NCBI RefSeq assembly: GCF_000787835.1
Contig: NZ_BBPP01000012.1
Coordinates: 42,548 to 106,547 of the forward strand
Direction of reading: 5' to 3'
Origin: Streptacidiphilus melanogenes
GTDB lineage: Bacteria > Actinomycetota > Actinomycetes > Streptomycetales > Streptomycetaceae
Length of the DNA stretch: 64,000 nucleotides
Below are positions 50,961 to 59,383 of the stretch, one piece after another (position 1 is the first letter of the stretch; every line of letters starts with the position of its first letter). The notes beneath the pieces are model-generated. The model saw only the letters and a program-made list of their open reading frames with translations, was not told where the DNA came from and searched no databases. Made by a program: the position numbers and the translations under genes.

Positions 50961-51668
50961 ATGCGTTTGACACGTCGACTCCTGGGGGGCGTGCTCGCCG
51001 CACTCCTGCTGGCCGCCGCCACCCCGGCCGCAGCGGCCCGCGCTGACGCGGCCGCGCCCGCCCGGGGTGCCGAGAGCTGCCCGACCGCCCATCGAACCGC
51101 GGCCACGACGACGGCCCCGCCCGCGCTGGAGGACTACTACCAGGGCGACTGGCGGCTCGGCCCCGCCTTCCTGCCCCGGACCGGGGTCGTCGGCAGGATG
51201 CTGCGGGGATACCACGCGCAGGACTCGACCTCGCCCTACTGGATCCTCGGCTGCTACTGGCAGACCAGCCAGGCGACCAACCAGTCGGGCTGGTGGTACC
51301 CGGACAACAACGGCTTCGTGCTGCGCGACGGCCGCCCCGTCGAGCACGCCCTGCGCCTGCGCGCGGGCCAACTCGTCGACCTGTTCGGCAGCGGCCGCGG
51401 CTCCTTCCTCGCGCCCGTGGGCACGCCGTACGCCGAGCGCGCGCTCCCGCCGACCAACCTCGACGAGTACAGTGCGACCGGCCCGGTGGTCAACTACCAC
51501 CTGTACCGCGTCGCGAAGCAGTTCATCGTCCAGGCCGGCCCGATCCGGCCCTGGTTCGGCCAGCCGGGCCTGGGGACCCAGTACTGGACGGCCTACGCGG
51601 ACTCCACCCGCACCGTCGCGTTCCTCAAGGCCCAGGGCTTCCTGGACGAGATCCCCCAGCAGCAGTAG
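50961..51668 (+). CDS. Secreted TNT-domain protein (NAD-glycohydrolase-like)
   Basis: A 235-residue secreted protein. Sec signal (about 1-30), then a domain with YYQGDWRLGPAFLPR, WWYPDNNGFVLRDGR, LRLRAGQLVDLFGSGRG, FLAPVGTPYAERALPP and PWFGQPGLGTQYWT. This order matches the TNT domain, named for the Mycobacterium tuberculosis necrotizing toxin that hydrolyses NAD; the Gln in FGQPGLGTQY matches the catalytic Gln position. It is a stand-alone secreted domain without a delivery module. No immunity gene is recognised next to it. GGAAGG precedes the ATG at 50961. Activity is inferred from family. Confidence 0.78.
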   Translation: MRLTRRLLGGVLAALLLAAATPAAAARADAAAPARGAESCPTAHRTAATTTAPPALEDYYQGDWRLGPAFLPRTGVVGRMLRGYHAQDSTSPYWILGCYWQTSQATNQSGWWYPDNNGFVLRDGRPVEHALRLRAGQLVDLFGSGRGSFLAPVGTPYAERALPPTNLDEYSATGPVVNYHLYRVAKQFIVQAGPIRPWFGQPGLGTQYWTAYADSTRTVAFLKAQGFLDEIPQQQ

Positions 51669-51685
51669 CGCCCGAAACGGGCGGC

Positions 51686-52057
51686 TCAGCCCCGGGCGAT
51701 CCGCAGCGACCGGATCACCAACGGCGCCTGGAGCGGCACCCGGCACCACGCTGCGGCGCGCAGCGCGGGGGACCGGTCGTTCCAGTCCAGTGCCATCTGC
51801 ACGTTGGCGGGGAGCACCGCCAGGAAGAGGCCGGCGGCCAGGCGGCCGCCGGCCCTGCGGGTCCGCGGGTGAGCGAGCGCCGCCGCGACGCCGAGCTCGG
51901 CGACCCCGCTGAGGTAGGTCCAGGTGCGCGGTCGGCCCGGGAGCCCCCGGGGCACGATCGCGTCGAACGGCCTGGGCGCCACGAAGTGCGCCACTCCGGC
52001 GACGGCGAGCAGCCCGGCCAGGGCGGTGGCGGACGGGGCGGGCTTGCTGTCGATCAC
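51686..52057 (-). CDS. DoxX-like small membrane protein
   Basis: About 123 residues with four membrane segments; AGLLAVAGVAHFVAPRPFDAIVP and YLSGVAELGVAAAL are the DoxX-like pattern (compare MauE/DoxX proteins). GTG at 52057 is preceded by GTGAGGTG; an in-frame GTG at 52069 and TTG at 52117 are alternatives. It is convergent with the TNT gene and lies 49 bp downstream of the kinase gene, separated by a palindrome. Confidence 0.7.
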   Translation of the reverse strand: MIDSKPAPSATALAGLLAVAGVAHFVAPRPFDAIVPRGLPGRPRTWTYLSGVAELGVAAALAHPRTRRAGGRLAAGLFLAVLPANVQMALDWNDRSPALRAAAWCRVPLQAPLVIRSLRIARG

Positions 52058-52080
52058 AGGGCACCTCACGAGTCGGACCG

Positions 52081-52108
52081 AGGCTTCTACTGACGAGTAG
52101 TAAAGCCT
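52081..52108. promoter_or_regulatory. Palindromic operator candidate before the DoxX-like gene
   Basis: CTACT-gacg-AGTAG (52087-52100) is a perfect inverted repeat, nested in an imperfect longer one whose ends read AGGCTT and AAGCCT. The TACT/AGTA arms are similar to HxlR/MarR-type operators. It lies just upstream of the DoxX-like start, in the tail of the kinase gene. Confidence 0.45.
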
Positions 52109-54530
52109 ATCGTTCAAGCCCGTTGCGTTCGGTGTCCTCGTCGGCGTGCGCCCGGGTGTGGGTGAGCGTCTCGTAGCGACGTGTGGCGGGTTCGGTGGCG
52201 GCTTCGCTGACCAGGGCCAGGGCCCGCTCCGGCAGCGCAGGTGGACCGATCCTGCCTGCCGCCGCTCCGGGGACCAGCGTCTCGGCCACGTCAGCGGGGG
52301 TCGGCCGCTGTTCCGGATCCGGGTGCAGGCACGCCCGGACCACCTCTGCCAGCGGTGCCGGCAGTCCCGTGAGCCGGGGTCGGCCGGCCCGGATGTTGGC
52401 GACCACGGCGGGAGTGTTCCGGCCCCAGGGGCTGTGGCCCAGCGCGAGCTGGGCGAGGACGCTGCCCAGGGAGAACACGTCGCTGGCAGGGGTGAACGTG
52501 GGCTCTCCGCGGAGCTGCTCGGGGGAGGCGAAGGCGGGGGTGCCGGTGAAGCCGCGGCGCGGTTCGGTGAGGCGCTCGATCTGGGCGATGCCGAAGTCGA
52601 TGACGCGCGGACCGTCCTCGGTCAGCAGCACGTTGCCCGGTTTGAGGTCGAGGTGCACGACGCCTTCGGCGTGGATCGCGTCCAGGGCGACGGCGATGCC
52701 CGCCCCCAGCGTGCACACCGGGTCGACGTCCAACCGTCGGCACCGCTCAAGGAGTTCCTGCAGCGAGGGGGCGGCCACGTAGGGCACCGCCATCCACGGG
52801 ACCGGGCCGTCGGTGTCGGCGGCGATCACCGGCACGGTGAAGCGCCCGCCGACGCGCCGGGCCGCCCGCACCTCGTGGGCGAAGCTCTGCTTGATCCGGG
52901 GTTCCGCCGCGAGGCGCGCGTGCAGCGTCTTGACCGCGACCATCAGACCGTCCTGATCCTGGCACAGGTAGACGCGTCCGAAACCGCCCTCGCCGACGGA
53001 CTCGAGCACCTCGTACGCACCGAAGGCCGGCGGCCGGTCCGCCCCGGCGGCGGGTCGTGCCCGCTTCACCTCCCGCCAGGTCCCGATCGCGGCGGCCTGG
53101 TCGTGCACCGCGGTCCGTCCTGCCGGGACGCTCGCGGACCACCGCTTGCGCGCGGCCTGCCCACGTGAGGCCGGCTGCTCGTCCTCGGCGACGACGACCC
53201 GCACCGGCCCCGGTGCGCCGTCCTCGAACACGTATGCCTGGACGAGCAGGTTCCCGTCGTCCAGCCGGGAGACGTAGGCGCCGGGCAGCCCCAGCCGCTC
53301 GCAGAGGGCGGCCTCCTCGGCGGTGGGGCGCAGGTCGCGGCGGGCGAAGCAGAGCGCCGTCGCTTCGTACCCCGAGCCGGACAGCTCCCGCAGTACCGCC
53401 GTCCACCACTCGACGTTCCCGCGCCAGGTCGGATCCGCGCTGTTGTCGACGACCGCGAAGCGCGTCGTCTCGGACGCGCCCGTCTCGCGCGTCAGCACCG
53501 CGCACGCCGTCCCGGCCGCGGCCTGCATCGCCTCGCCCAGCGCCGTCGCGGTGCGCTCCGCGATCCGCAGCGTCGGGCGTCGTGCGATCCGGGCCAACTC
53601 CTCGCACTGGCCAAGGAGAGTGTCGTACTCGGGCGAACCCGGCCCTTGCCCCTGGAGCTCCAGGCAGGTGAGCACCCGGCCGAACCGCTCCACGGCCGTC
53701 GCGTGGTTTCCCGCCTTGACCGCCGCCTTCGCCTCCGCGACGCGCGCGAACAGGACGTGGGAGCTGTCCGGCCCGTGGAGCTGCTCGCATCGCGCGGCGA
53801 TCTGCCCGTACATGCGGCCGGCCCGCTGGAAGTCCCCTGCGGCCTCCACCGCTGCGGCCGTCTCCAGGAGGTCCCGCAGGCCCTCCGCGCCGCCCTCGTT
53901 GCCGAACGGGAGCCCGCCGGCCACCTCGGCGTAGCGCTGCCGGGCGATGTTGACGGACGGGTGGGCGGGGCCGAGCCGCTGCTGGGCCGTCTGCAGCATC
54001 TCGGCGAACGTGCGCAGCGCGGCGGCGTTGTCGCCGCCCTGCTGTTGCCAGTACCCCATCTCGCACAGCAGGGTGACCGCCGCCTCGGCGCGGCCCTCCC
54101 GCTCGGCGGCCCGGTGCATCTCCTCGTAGCGGCGCACCGCCTCCTCGGGCCGGCCTGCCCGGCCGTGCCAGTGGGCCAGTTGGTGCCGAGCCAGCTCGGT
54201 GTCCTGATGGTGCGGCCCCTGTAACCGGTTGCGCTCGGCAAGGAGCAGCGCGAACAGCTCCACCGCGGCCTCCGGCCGGCCGGACTCTCCGGTCCAGTGG
54301 GCCAGTTGGTGCCGCAGTGCCAGGGTGTCGGGCTCCTGCGGGCCGAGGACGCGTTCCGCGCGCACCACCAGTTCCGCGTAGCGCTCGGCGGCCTGCCCTG
54401 CGCCGCCCAGGTTGCCGATCGACTCGGCCGCCCTGCTGCCCTCCAGCAGCGCCGCGCGGGCGTCCCCGTGCTCGCCCGCGCCGCGGCCTGACGCGGTCTC
54501 ATCTCGCTTGAACCACTTCACCCAGCTCAC
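52107..54530 (-). CDS. Soluble Ser/Thr protein kinase with N-terminal TPR repeats
   Basis: An 807-residue protein. Residues about 25-320 form TPR-like repeats (for example HQLAHWTGESGRPEAAVELF and HQLAHWHGRAGRPEEAVRRY); about 325-490 is an uncharacterised domain; the kinase domain follows (G-loop SVGEGGFGRV at 511-520, Lys534, HLDLKPGN at 626-633, DFG at 645-647). The catalytic loop has HLD instead of HRD, so it is a non-RD kinase. There is no membrane helix or PASTA repeat, unlike typical PknB. TPR-first order is unusual; the common layout is kinase first. GTG at 54530. Substrates unknown. Confidence 0.88.
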   Translation of the reverse strand: MSWVKWFKRDETASGRGAGEHGDARAALLEGSRAAESIGNLGGAGQAAERYAELVVRAERVLGPQEPDTLALRHQLAHWTGESGRPEAAVELFALLLAERNRLQGPHHQDTELARHQLAHWHGRAGRPEEAVRRYEEMHRAAEREGRAEAAVTLLCEMGYWQQQGGDNAAALRTFAEMLQTAQQRLGPAHPSVNIARQRYAEVAGGLPFGNEGGAEGLRDLLETAAAVEAAGDFQRAGRMYGQIAARCEQLHGPDSSHVLFARVAEAKAAVKAGNHATAVERFGRVLTCLELQGQGPGSPEYDTLLGQCEELARIARRPTLRIAERTATALGEAMQAAAGTACAVLTRETGASETTRFAVVDNSADPTWRGNVEWWTAVLRELSGSGYEATALCFARRDLRPTAEEAALCERLGLPGAYVSRLDDGNLLVQAYVFEDGAPGPVRVVVAEDEQPASRGQAARKRWSASVPAGRTAVHDQAAAIGTWREVKRARPAAGADRPPAFGAYEVLESVGEGGFGRVYLCQDQDGLMVAVKTLHARLAAEPRIKQSFAHEVRAARRVGGRFTVPVIAADTDGPVPWMAVPYVAAPSLQELLERCRRLDVDPVCTLGAGIAVALDAIHAEGVVHLDLKPGNVLLTEDGPRVIDFGIAQIERLTEPRRGFTGTPAFASPEQLRGEPTFTPASDVFSLGSVLAQLALGHSPWGRNTPAVVANIRAGRPRLTGLPAPLAEVVRACLHPDPEQRPTPADVAETLVPGAAAGRIGPPALPERALALVSEAATEPATRRYETLTHTRAHADEDTERNGLER

Positions 54531-54670
54531 CCCCGATTGCCGCTGCCGGATGCGTCCCGGGTGACCAGTATGCCCAACCCAATCGTTTGCGCAACCGGGA
54601 GTCTACGGAACTGACCGTCCAACAACCCGGCACAGAACAGTCGGACTTGGCCCGGTCCTGCGGTCGGGCG

Positions 54671-55666
54671 TCACCCCGGCGGCGCGTGGTGGAAGCGCCG
54701 CCGGTACTCGGTCGGGGTGGTCCCGAGCTTGCGCTGGAAGGCGCGGACCAGCGTGTCCGCGGTGTTGAAGCCGCAGGCCGCCGCGATGCGCTCGAGGGTG
54801 TCGTCGGTGGACTCCAGGCGGGCCCTGGCGGCCTCGACCCTGGCGGCTTCCACGTACGCGGCCGGCGTCGTGCCGAGTTCGGTCCTGAAGATCCGCGTCA
54901 GCTGGCGCTCGCTGACGTTGGCCGCCCGGGCCAGGTCGGGCACGGTCAGCGGAGCGGCGAGGTGCGCCCTGATGTGGTGCCGCAGCTCCTCCATGCGCCG
55001 CGTGGTGGAGACCGGCTCCAGGGGGACGCTGAACTGGCTCTGCCCGCTGGTGCGCTTGAGGTACATCACCAACTGCCGTGCGACGCGCAGGGCCACGGCC
55101 TCCCCGTGGTCCTCGGCGACGAGCGCCAGGGACAGGTCGAGGCAGGCGGTGATGCCCGCGCCCGTCCACACGTCGCCCTGGCGGATGAAGATGGGGTCCG
55201 CGTCCACCCGCACGGCGGGGAAGTCGGCGGAGAGCTGCTGCGCGGTGGACCAGTGGGTGGTGGCGCGCTTGCCGTCCAGCAGCCCGGCCGCGGCGAGCAG
55301 ATGCGCGCCTACGCACACCGACGCGACGCGGCCCGCCCGCCCCGCCAGGGTGCGCGTCCACGCCACCACCTCGGGCGGCGTGACGGCGTGGACGCGGCCG
55401 GCGGCGTCGGACTCGACGGAGCCCGGCACGATCAGGGTGTCGATGCGGTCGGCCGCCAACCGCTCGTAGGTCACGTCGGGCAGGAGCCGCACGCCCGCCG
55501 CCGTGGTGACCGGGTCCAGCGTCCGCGCCGCGAGGACCACGCGGTAGGCAGGTGCGTCGGGCACCTCGCGGCGCAGGAGCGAGAACACCTCGGGCGGCCC
55601 GGTGACATCGAGCAGATCCACCCCTTCGAACAGCATGACGGCGACCAACCTGCCGCTGGATTGCAT
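54671..55666 (-). CDS. GlxA-type AraC-family regulator (DJ-1/PfpI + HTH)
   Basis: A 331-residue regulator. The N-terminal DJ-1/PfpI-like domain (AVMLFEGVDLLDVTGPPEVFSLL, later VASVCVGAHLLAAAGLL with the nucleophile-elbow Cys) is followed by an AraC helix-turn-helix pair (LARAANVSERQLTRIFRTELG, then the IAAACGFNTADTLVRAFQRKLG part). ATG at 55666. GlxA-like regulators often neighbour isochorismatase-family hydrolase genes, and such a gene lies at 59561 behind a copy of this gene's promoter region. Confidence 0.9.
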   Translation of the reverse strand: MQSSGRLVAVMLFEGVDLLDVTGPPEVFSLLRREVPDAPAYRVVLAARTLDPVTTAAGVRLLPDVTYERLAADRIDTLIVPGSVESDAAGRVHAVTPPEVVAWTRTLAGRAGRVASVCVGAHLLAAAGLLDGKRATTHWSTAQQLSADFPAVRVDADPIFIRQGDVWTGAGITACLDLSLALVAEDHGEAVALRVARQLVMYLKRTSGQSQFSVPLEPVSTTRRMEELRHHIRAHLAAPLTVPDLARAANVSERQLTRIFRTELGTTPAAYVEAARVEAARARLESTDDTLERIAAACGFNTADTLVRAFQRKLGTTPTEYRRRFHHAPPG

Positions 55667-55779
55667 CCGGATTCCCCCCGGGTCACGTGCCGTGACACGC
55701 CTGTCACGGCGTCACCAGGAGGCCCGCTTCGGCGCGCCGGGCGCCCTGGTGGTCAACATTTTGTTGATCGTAGCGTGGG
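55642..55779. repeat. Direct repeat copy A: regulator start plus promoter/operator
   Basis: This segment aligns without gaps with 59384-59521 at a constant offset of 3742 bp. It includes the first codons of the AraC-type gene, a GCCTGTCA box, the operator TCAACA-N3-TGTTGA (55753-55767) and a putative plus-strand promoter (TGGTGG, 18-bp spacer, TAGCGT). A separate perfect inverted repeat (55689-55697 with 55702-55710) is specific to this copy. Confidence 0.85.
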
Positions 55780-55903
55780 TGCTCGGTCGTTCCGCCGGAC
55801 CGGCAGGCGCTGACGCCCCGTCGCATGCAGCCGCGAAGGCAGGGTAGGCGCGCCCCGACAGGATCGCTCTTCGGAGGGAAGGCAAACAGGAGGGAGACGT
55901 GCG

Positions 55904-56494
55904 ATGACGACCGTCATCGTGGCCGTGCTCATCGTCGCCGGGTTGTGCTGCCTGGGATTCGTGGTGAGGGACCACCGTCGGACCGGGCGGCTCCAGCGCC
56001 GCTTCGGACCTGAGTACCAAGCCGCCGTCGCGCAGCACGACGGCAACGCCAGGAACGCGCGGCGCGCTCTGCTGCAACGCGAGCGCGACCTGGACGGCGT
56101 CGAGGTCCGGCCGCTCGACCCGGCCGCGGCCGAACGTCTGCGTGGCCGACTGCACGACCTGCAGGAGGAGTTCGTCGACTCGCCCCGGTCCGCGGTGACC
56201 GGCGCCGTCGAGACGATGGACCGGACCCTGGCCGCCACCGGCCACCCCGGGGACCCGGGCGACCTGCAGACGGTGCTGCGCTTCCGGGGCGAGGACGTGC
56301 TGCGCGACTACCGCCGGGCCCACGGTGCCGCCGCCGCCCCCGGGGATGGCCGCACCTCGACCGAGGACCTGCGCGCCGCGTTTCTCAGCGCGCGGAACGT
56401 CTGCGAGGCGCTCGCCCGCGACACCGCCCGGGACCGTTCCGACGAGCGCGCCGAACCGCTGGGCCCGCGGATGAATCTGAGGAGGGCATCGTGA
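55904..56494 (+). CDS. Membrane-anchored coiled-coil protein, unknown
   Basis: A 196-residue protein with an N-terminal membrane helix (about 3-20) and a helical cytosolic part. The segment LRGRLHDLQEEFVDSPRSAV resembles LREAWRQVQYDFVDDPHEAI in the next protein, so the two share a domain (helices around an FVD-x-P core). GGAGGGA precedes the ATG. It is read from the duplicated promoter at 55753. No family recognised. Confidence 0.65.
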   Translation: MTTVIVAVLIVAGLCCLGFVVRDHRRTGRLQRRFGPEYQAAVAQHDGNARNARRALLQRERDLDGVEVRPLDPAAAERLRGRLHDLQEEFVDSPRSAVTGAVETMDRTLAATGHPGDPGDLQTVLRFRGEDVLRDYRRAHGAAAAPGDGRTSTEDLRAAFLSARNVCEALARDTARDRSDERAEPLGPRMNLRRAS

Positions 56495-56982
56495 GCACGG
56501 AACAGGAGACCTCGGCAGACCGCGCGCAGGACGAGCGTCCGTCGGACATGGCAGCCGGTCGGCACGCGGTCCGGGACGAGGGCATGGCCGTCACGGACGA
56601 CACCACCGTCGACAGGGCGTCATCGGCAGCGGCGCCGGCCCCCGACCCCGCCGCAGGGCGTCCCCACGTGTCGGAGGTCGCGGTGGGCGAGGGGCCGATG
56701 CTCGATGCGAGCGCGGTCGAGCAGCTGCGCGAAGCATGGCGACAGGTCCAGTACGACTTCGTGGACGATCCGCACGAGGCGATCGGACGCGCCGACGCCC
56801 TGGTGGAACGTGCGGCCGTGGCCCTCGCCGATGCCGTGAACGCCCGGAGCGCCGCCGTGCGCAGAAGCTGGCACCAGCAGCAGGCGGCCTCGGCAGCGGC
56901 AGATCCCGTGGAGTCCACCGAGCAGCTGCGACGCGTCGTGCAGGAGTACCACGCGGTGCTGGACCGGGTTCTGGGCTGCTGA
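56491..56982 (+). CDS. Cytosolic coiled-coil protein, paralogous to its upstream neighbour
   Basis: A 163-residue protein: a disordered acidic N-terminus (about 1-65), then the helical LREAWRQVQYDFVDDPHEAIGRAD segment and a closing STEQLRRVVQEYHAVLDRVL helix that matches STEDLRAAFLSARNVCEAL of the upstream protein. GTG at 56491 overlaps the upstream stop (GTGA), so they are made together, perhaps as a membrane/cytosol pair. Function unknown. Confidence 0.65.
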   Translation: MSTEQETSADRAQDERPSDMAAGRHAVRDEGMAVTDDTTVDRASSAAAPAPDPAAGRPHVSEVAVGEGPMLDASAVEQLREAWRQVQYDFVDDPHEAIGRADALVERAAVALADAVNARSAAVRRSWHQQQAASAAADPVESTEQLRRVVQEYHAVLDRVLGC

Positions 56983-57182
56983 CCCGGAGTACCAGCCTGG
57001 CGCGGTCGAGCGGAGTGCCCTCGTCGGCGGGCGCCGATACGTGCGGACCACCGTTCGGCTGCGCCCTCGGCCCGGGGAGACCCGGGCCCGTACCGTCGAC
57101 GAACGCGATCCGCCGGACGTCTACGACCCATGAACGGGAGCGGGAGGCTGTCGGGCACCCGCCTTCGGCCAGCGGGAAGGCG

Positions 57183-58469
57183 TCAGCGGGGCGGGTGCCA
57201 TTCGGTCAGGAGGATCGTCGCGTCGTCGTGCAGCCGTTGGCCCTGGTGCACGGTGATCTGCTGGATCAACCGTCTCAGGGCCTCGGGGGCGGGCAGGCCG
57301 TCGGCCATCGCGCGGACCACGGTGTCGGCCAGGCGCTGTTCGCCGAACAGTTCGCCGTCGGCGGCGCGCGCCTCGGTGACTCCGTCGGTGAAGAACAGCA
57401 GTCGGTCGCCGGGCTGCAGTTGCGCGGTGTGGACGGGCGGCGGCGAAGCGTCGTACCCCGACAGCCCGAGCGGCAGGTGCGGCGTGCGTTCGAGTGCGCC
57501 GGTCACGATGCGGCGGTCGCGGATCAACAGCGGGTGCGGGTGGCCGCAGTTGACCCAGTGCAGGCGCCCACTGGCATGGTCGAGGTCGGCGATGACGCAG
57601 GTCAGCAGTCGTTCCGGGATCCAGCGTGTCAGGGTGCGGTCGATCTGTTCGGCGATGTCCTGCAGCCCACCGCCCGCCCGGCGGGTGGAGCGGCAGGCTG
57701 CCATCGCGGCGGCGCTGCTGCCGCCGGAGGCGAGGTCGTGGCCCATGGCGTCCAGCAGTGTCAGGTGCAGCAGGGATCCGGCCAGGTTGTGGTCATAGGC
57801 GTCGCCGCCCACCTCGTAGGCGGGTTCCAGCATGGCGCTGGAGGTCACCGCGTCGGTGCCGATGGTGCGCGGCGGCAGGAACGCCCACAGCAGTTCCGCC
57901 TGGAGGCTCATCGGCCGGCTGCGCGTGGTCCGGGCAAGAACATCGCTGTAGGGCTGCTTGGTGGCCAGCATCATGGCCACCAGGGAGGCGAGGGCCTCGC
58001 AGTGCTTGAGCAGGGCGGGGTCGAGCTCCGGTGCGGCGATCCGCAGCACGCCCATGCGGCCGATGCCGTCCACGACCGGGAGCCAGCCGGTCCGTCCGTT
58101 GTCGTCCGTGCCCGGCCTGCCGAGTTGCGGCGTCTCGGTGCGGTACGCGTGTCCGGCGAGGGAGTTGTCGATGGGCAGCGTCTCCAGGTCCGGTGCCGCA
58201 CTCCCGGCGGCCGTGAGCCGCTGCGCCTGTTCGGGCGTGGGCAGCGCCACCAGGTCGTGCTGTTGCAGGTCGGCGATGTACACGCGGGCCTCGGACAGGC
58301 CCAGCCGTCGTCCGGCTTGCGCTACCAGCCCGGGGACTTCACGCGGCGCGAGGCGGTGGCACACGGCCAGCATGTCGGCCAGCACCGGACCCAGACTCTC
58401 GCGCTCGGCTGGCACCACATCGCCCTCCGCCGTCGGTCCCCGGACACACTCGGATGATCTCCCCATCAT
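57183..58469 (-). CDS. GAF-SpoIIE (PP2C-type) phosphatase
   Basis: A 428-residue protein. An N-terminal GAF-like domain (about 20-180) is followed by a SpoIIE/PP2C domain with VGGDAYDHN, LLDAMGHDLASG, NCGHPHPLLI, LFFTDGVTEAR and LHDDATILL, carrying the metal-binding Asp residues. Such phosphatases activate anti-anti-sigma factors in partner-switch pathways. Start ATG at 58469 or 58466; the ribosome site is weak. The anti-sigma-like ATPase at 16479 is the only possible pathway partner in this window. Confidence 0.92.
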   Translation of the reverse strand: MMGRSSECVRGPTAEGDVVPAERESLGPVLADMLAVCHRLAPREVPGLVAQAGRRLGLSEARVYIADLQQHDLVALPTPEQAQRLTAAGSAAPDLETLPIDNSLAGHAYRTETPQLGRPGTDDNGRTGWLPVVDGIGRMGVLRIAAPELDPALLKHCEALASLVAMMLATKQPYSDVLARTTRSRPMSLQAELLWAFLPPRTIGTDAVTSSAMLEPAYEVGGDAYDHNLAGSLLHLTLLDAMGHDLASGGSSAAAMAACRSTRRAGGGLQDIAEQIDRTLTRWIPERLLTCVIADLDHASGRLHWVNCGHPHPLLIRDRRIVTGALERTPHLPLGLSGYDASPPPVHTAQLQPGDRLLFFTDGVTEARAADGELFGEQRLADTVVRAMADGLPAPEALRRLIQQITVHQGQRLHDDATILLTEWHPPR

Positions 58470-58776
58470 GCGTCGAATCCGGTGGCCGCGTCGGGCGCCG
58501 CGCGGGAACGGCGCCGTGCGGGGGCACGGGCCTGTCCGGTGAACCGGTCAGGGGGCATGCGCGCTCGACAAGTGCCGCTGCGGGAGTGGCGAGGCTCCGA
58601 CCTGCGCGGATCGTTCCTCGGCAGGCGCGAGGCGGCTGCCGAGGCGAAGATGGAGACGCCGTGTTCTGCGGCTCCCGCCTGCTGGGCCCGGGCCGTCTGG
58701 GCCGGTCTTCCCTCATGCACGACGGAGAAGGGAGGCGGGGGTCACGCCGTCGATCCCGGCGCTGCCGTCGGGCCCC
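58470..58776. other. 307-bp intergenic region, no gene seen
   Basis: It separates the divergent phosphatase and Rv1733c-like genes. No convincing promoter or repeat is seen, apart from ordinary GC-rich sequence. Confidence 0.4.
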
Positions 58777-59319
58777 GTGCCCCGCCGGCAGAACCCGCTC
58801 AGGCGCCGCAGCGACTGCCTTCGCAACTGGCTGCCGGCCCTGTTCGCCATGACCCTGTCCATCGCCGGGGCCCTGTCCATCCTGCTGGGTCTCCACGTCT
58901 ACCTCGGTCTTCGTGCCGCCGCGGAGCGGCAGGCGGAGGGGCTGCACCGGGTGGTCGCGGTCGCCGCCTCCCAGCCCTTGCAGGTCGGCGTCGGCGTCGG
59001 AATCGCGACCCTCGACTGGACCGACGCCACCGGAAACCACGCCGCACAGGCGTCGGTCCCGGTCACGACGAGGCCGGGCGACCAGGTGCCGATCCTGGTC
59101 GACCGGAACGGCGTTCCCCAGCCCGCACCCCCACCGGCCGCCCAGAGTGTGGGCACCGCCACGGCGTACGCGGCGGCGGTCTTCGCCGGATCGGTTGTGC
59201 TGCTGACCGGCGGCCACGCCTGGGCCCGGCACACCCTGGACAGACGGGTGGCCCGTGCCTGGGAAGACGAGTGGGCGCTGGTCGAGCCCCAGTGGAGTCG
59301 GGGCAACCCTCGGGGCTGA
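58777..59319 (+). CDS. Rv1733c-like two-helix membrane protein
   Basis: A 180-residue protein with helix 1 at about 18-44, an extracytoplasmic loop containing VATLDWTDATG-like and RPGDQVPILVDRNG segments, helix 2 at about 125-146 and a tail WEDEWALVEPQW. The order and the GxxWPIWVDR-like loop match the Rv1733c membrane-protein family common in Streptomyces and mycobacteria. GTG at 58777 has a poor ribosome site. Function unknown; Rv1733c is a dormancy antigen. Confidence 0.7.
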   Translation: MPRRQNPLRRRSDCLRNWLPALFAMTLSIAGALSILLGLHVYLGLRAAAERQAEGLHRVVAVAASQPLQVGVGVGIATLDWTDATGNHAAQASVPVTTRPGDQVPILVDRNGVPQPAPPPAAQSVGTATAYAAAVFAGSVVLLTGGHAWARHTLDRRVARAWEDEWALVEPQWSRGNPRG

Positions 59320-59383
59320 GCAGGGACGAGGCTCCGGGCGCAGGCTCGGTTCGTCCGCGTGGGCCCGGTCGGCGGAACCGTGG

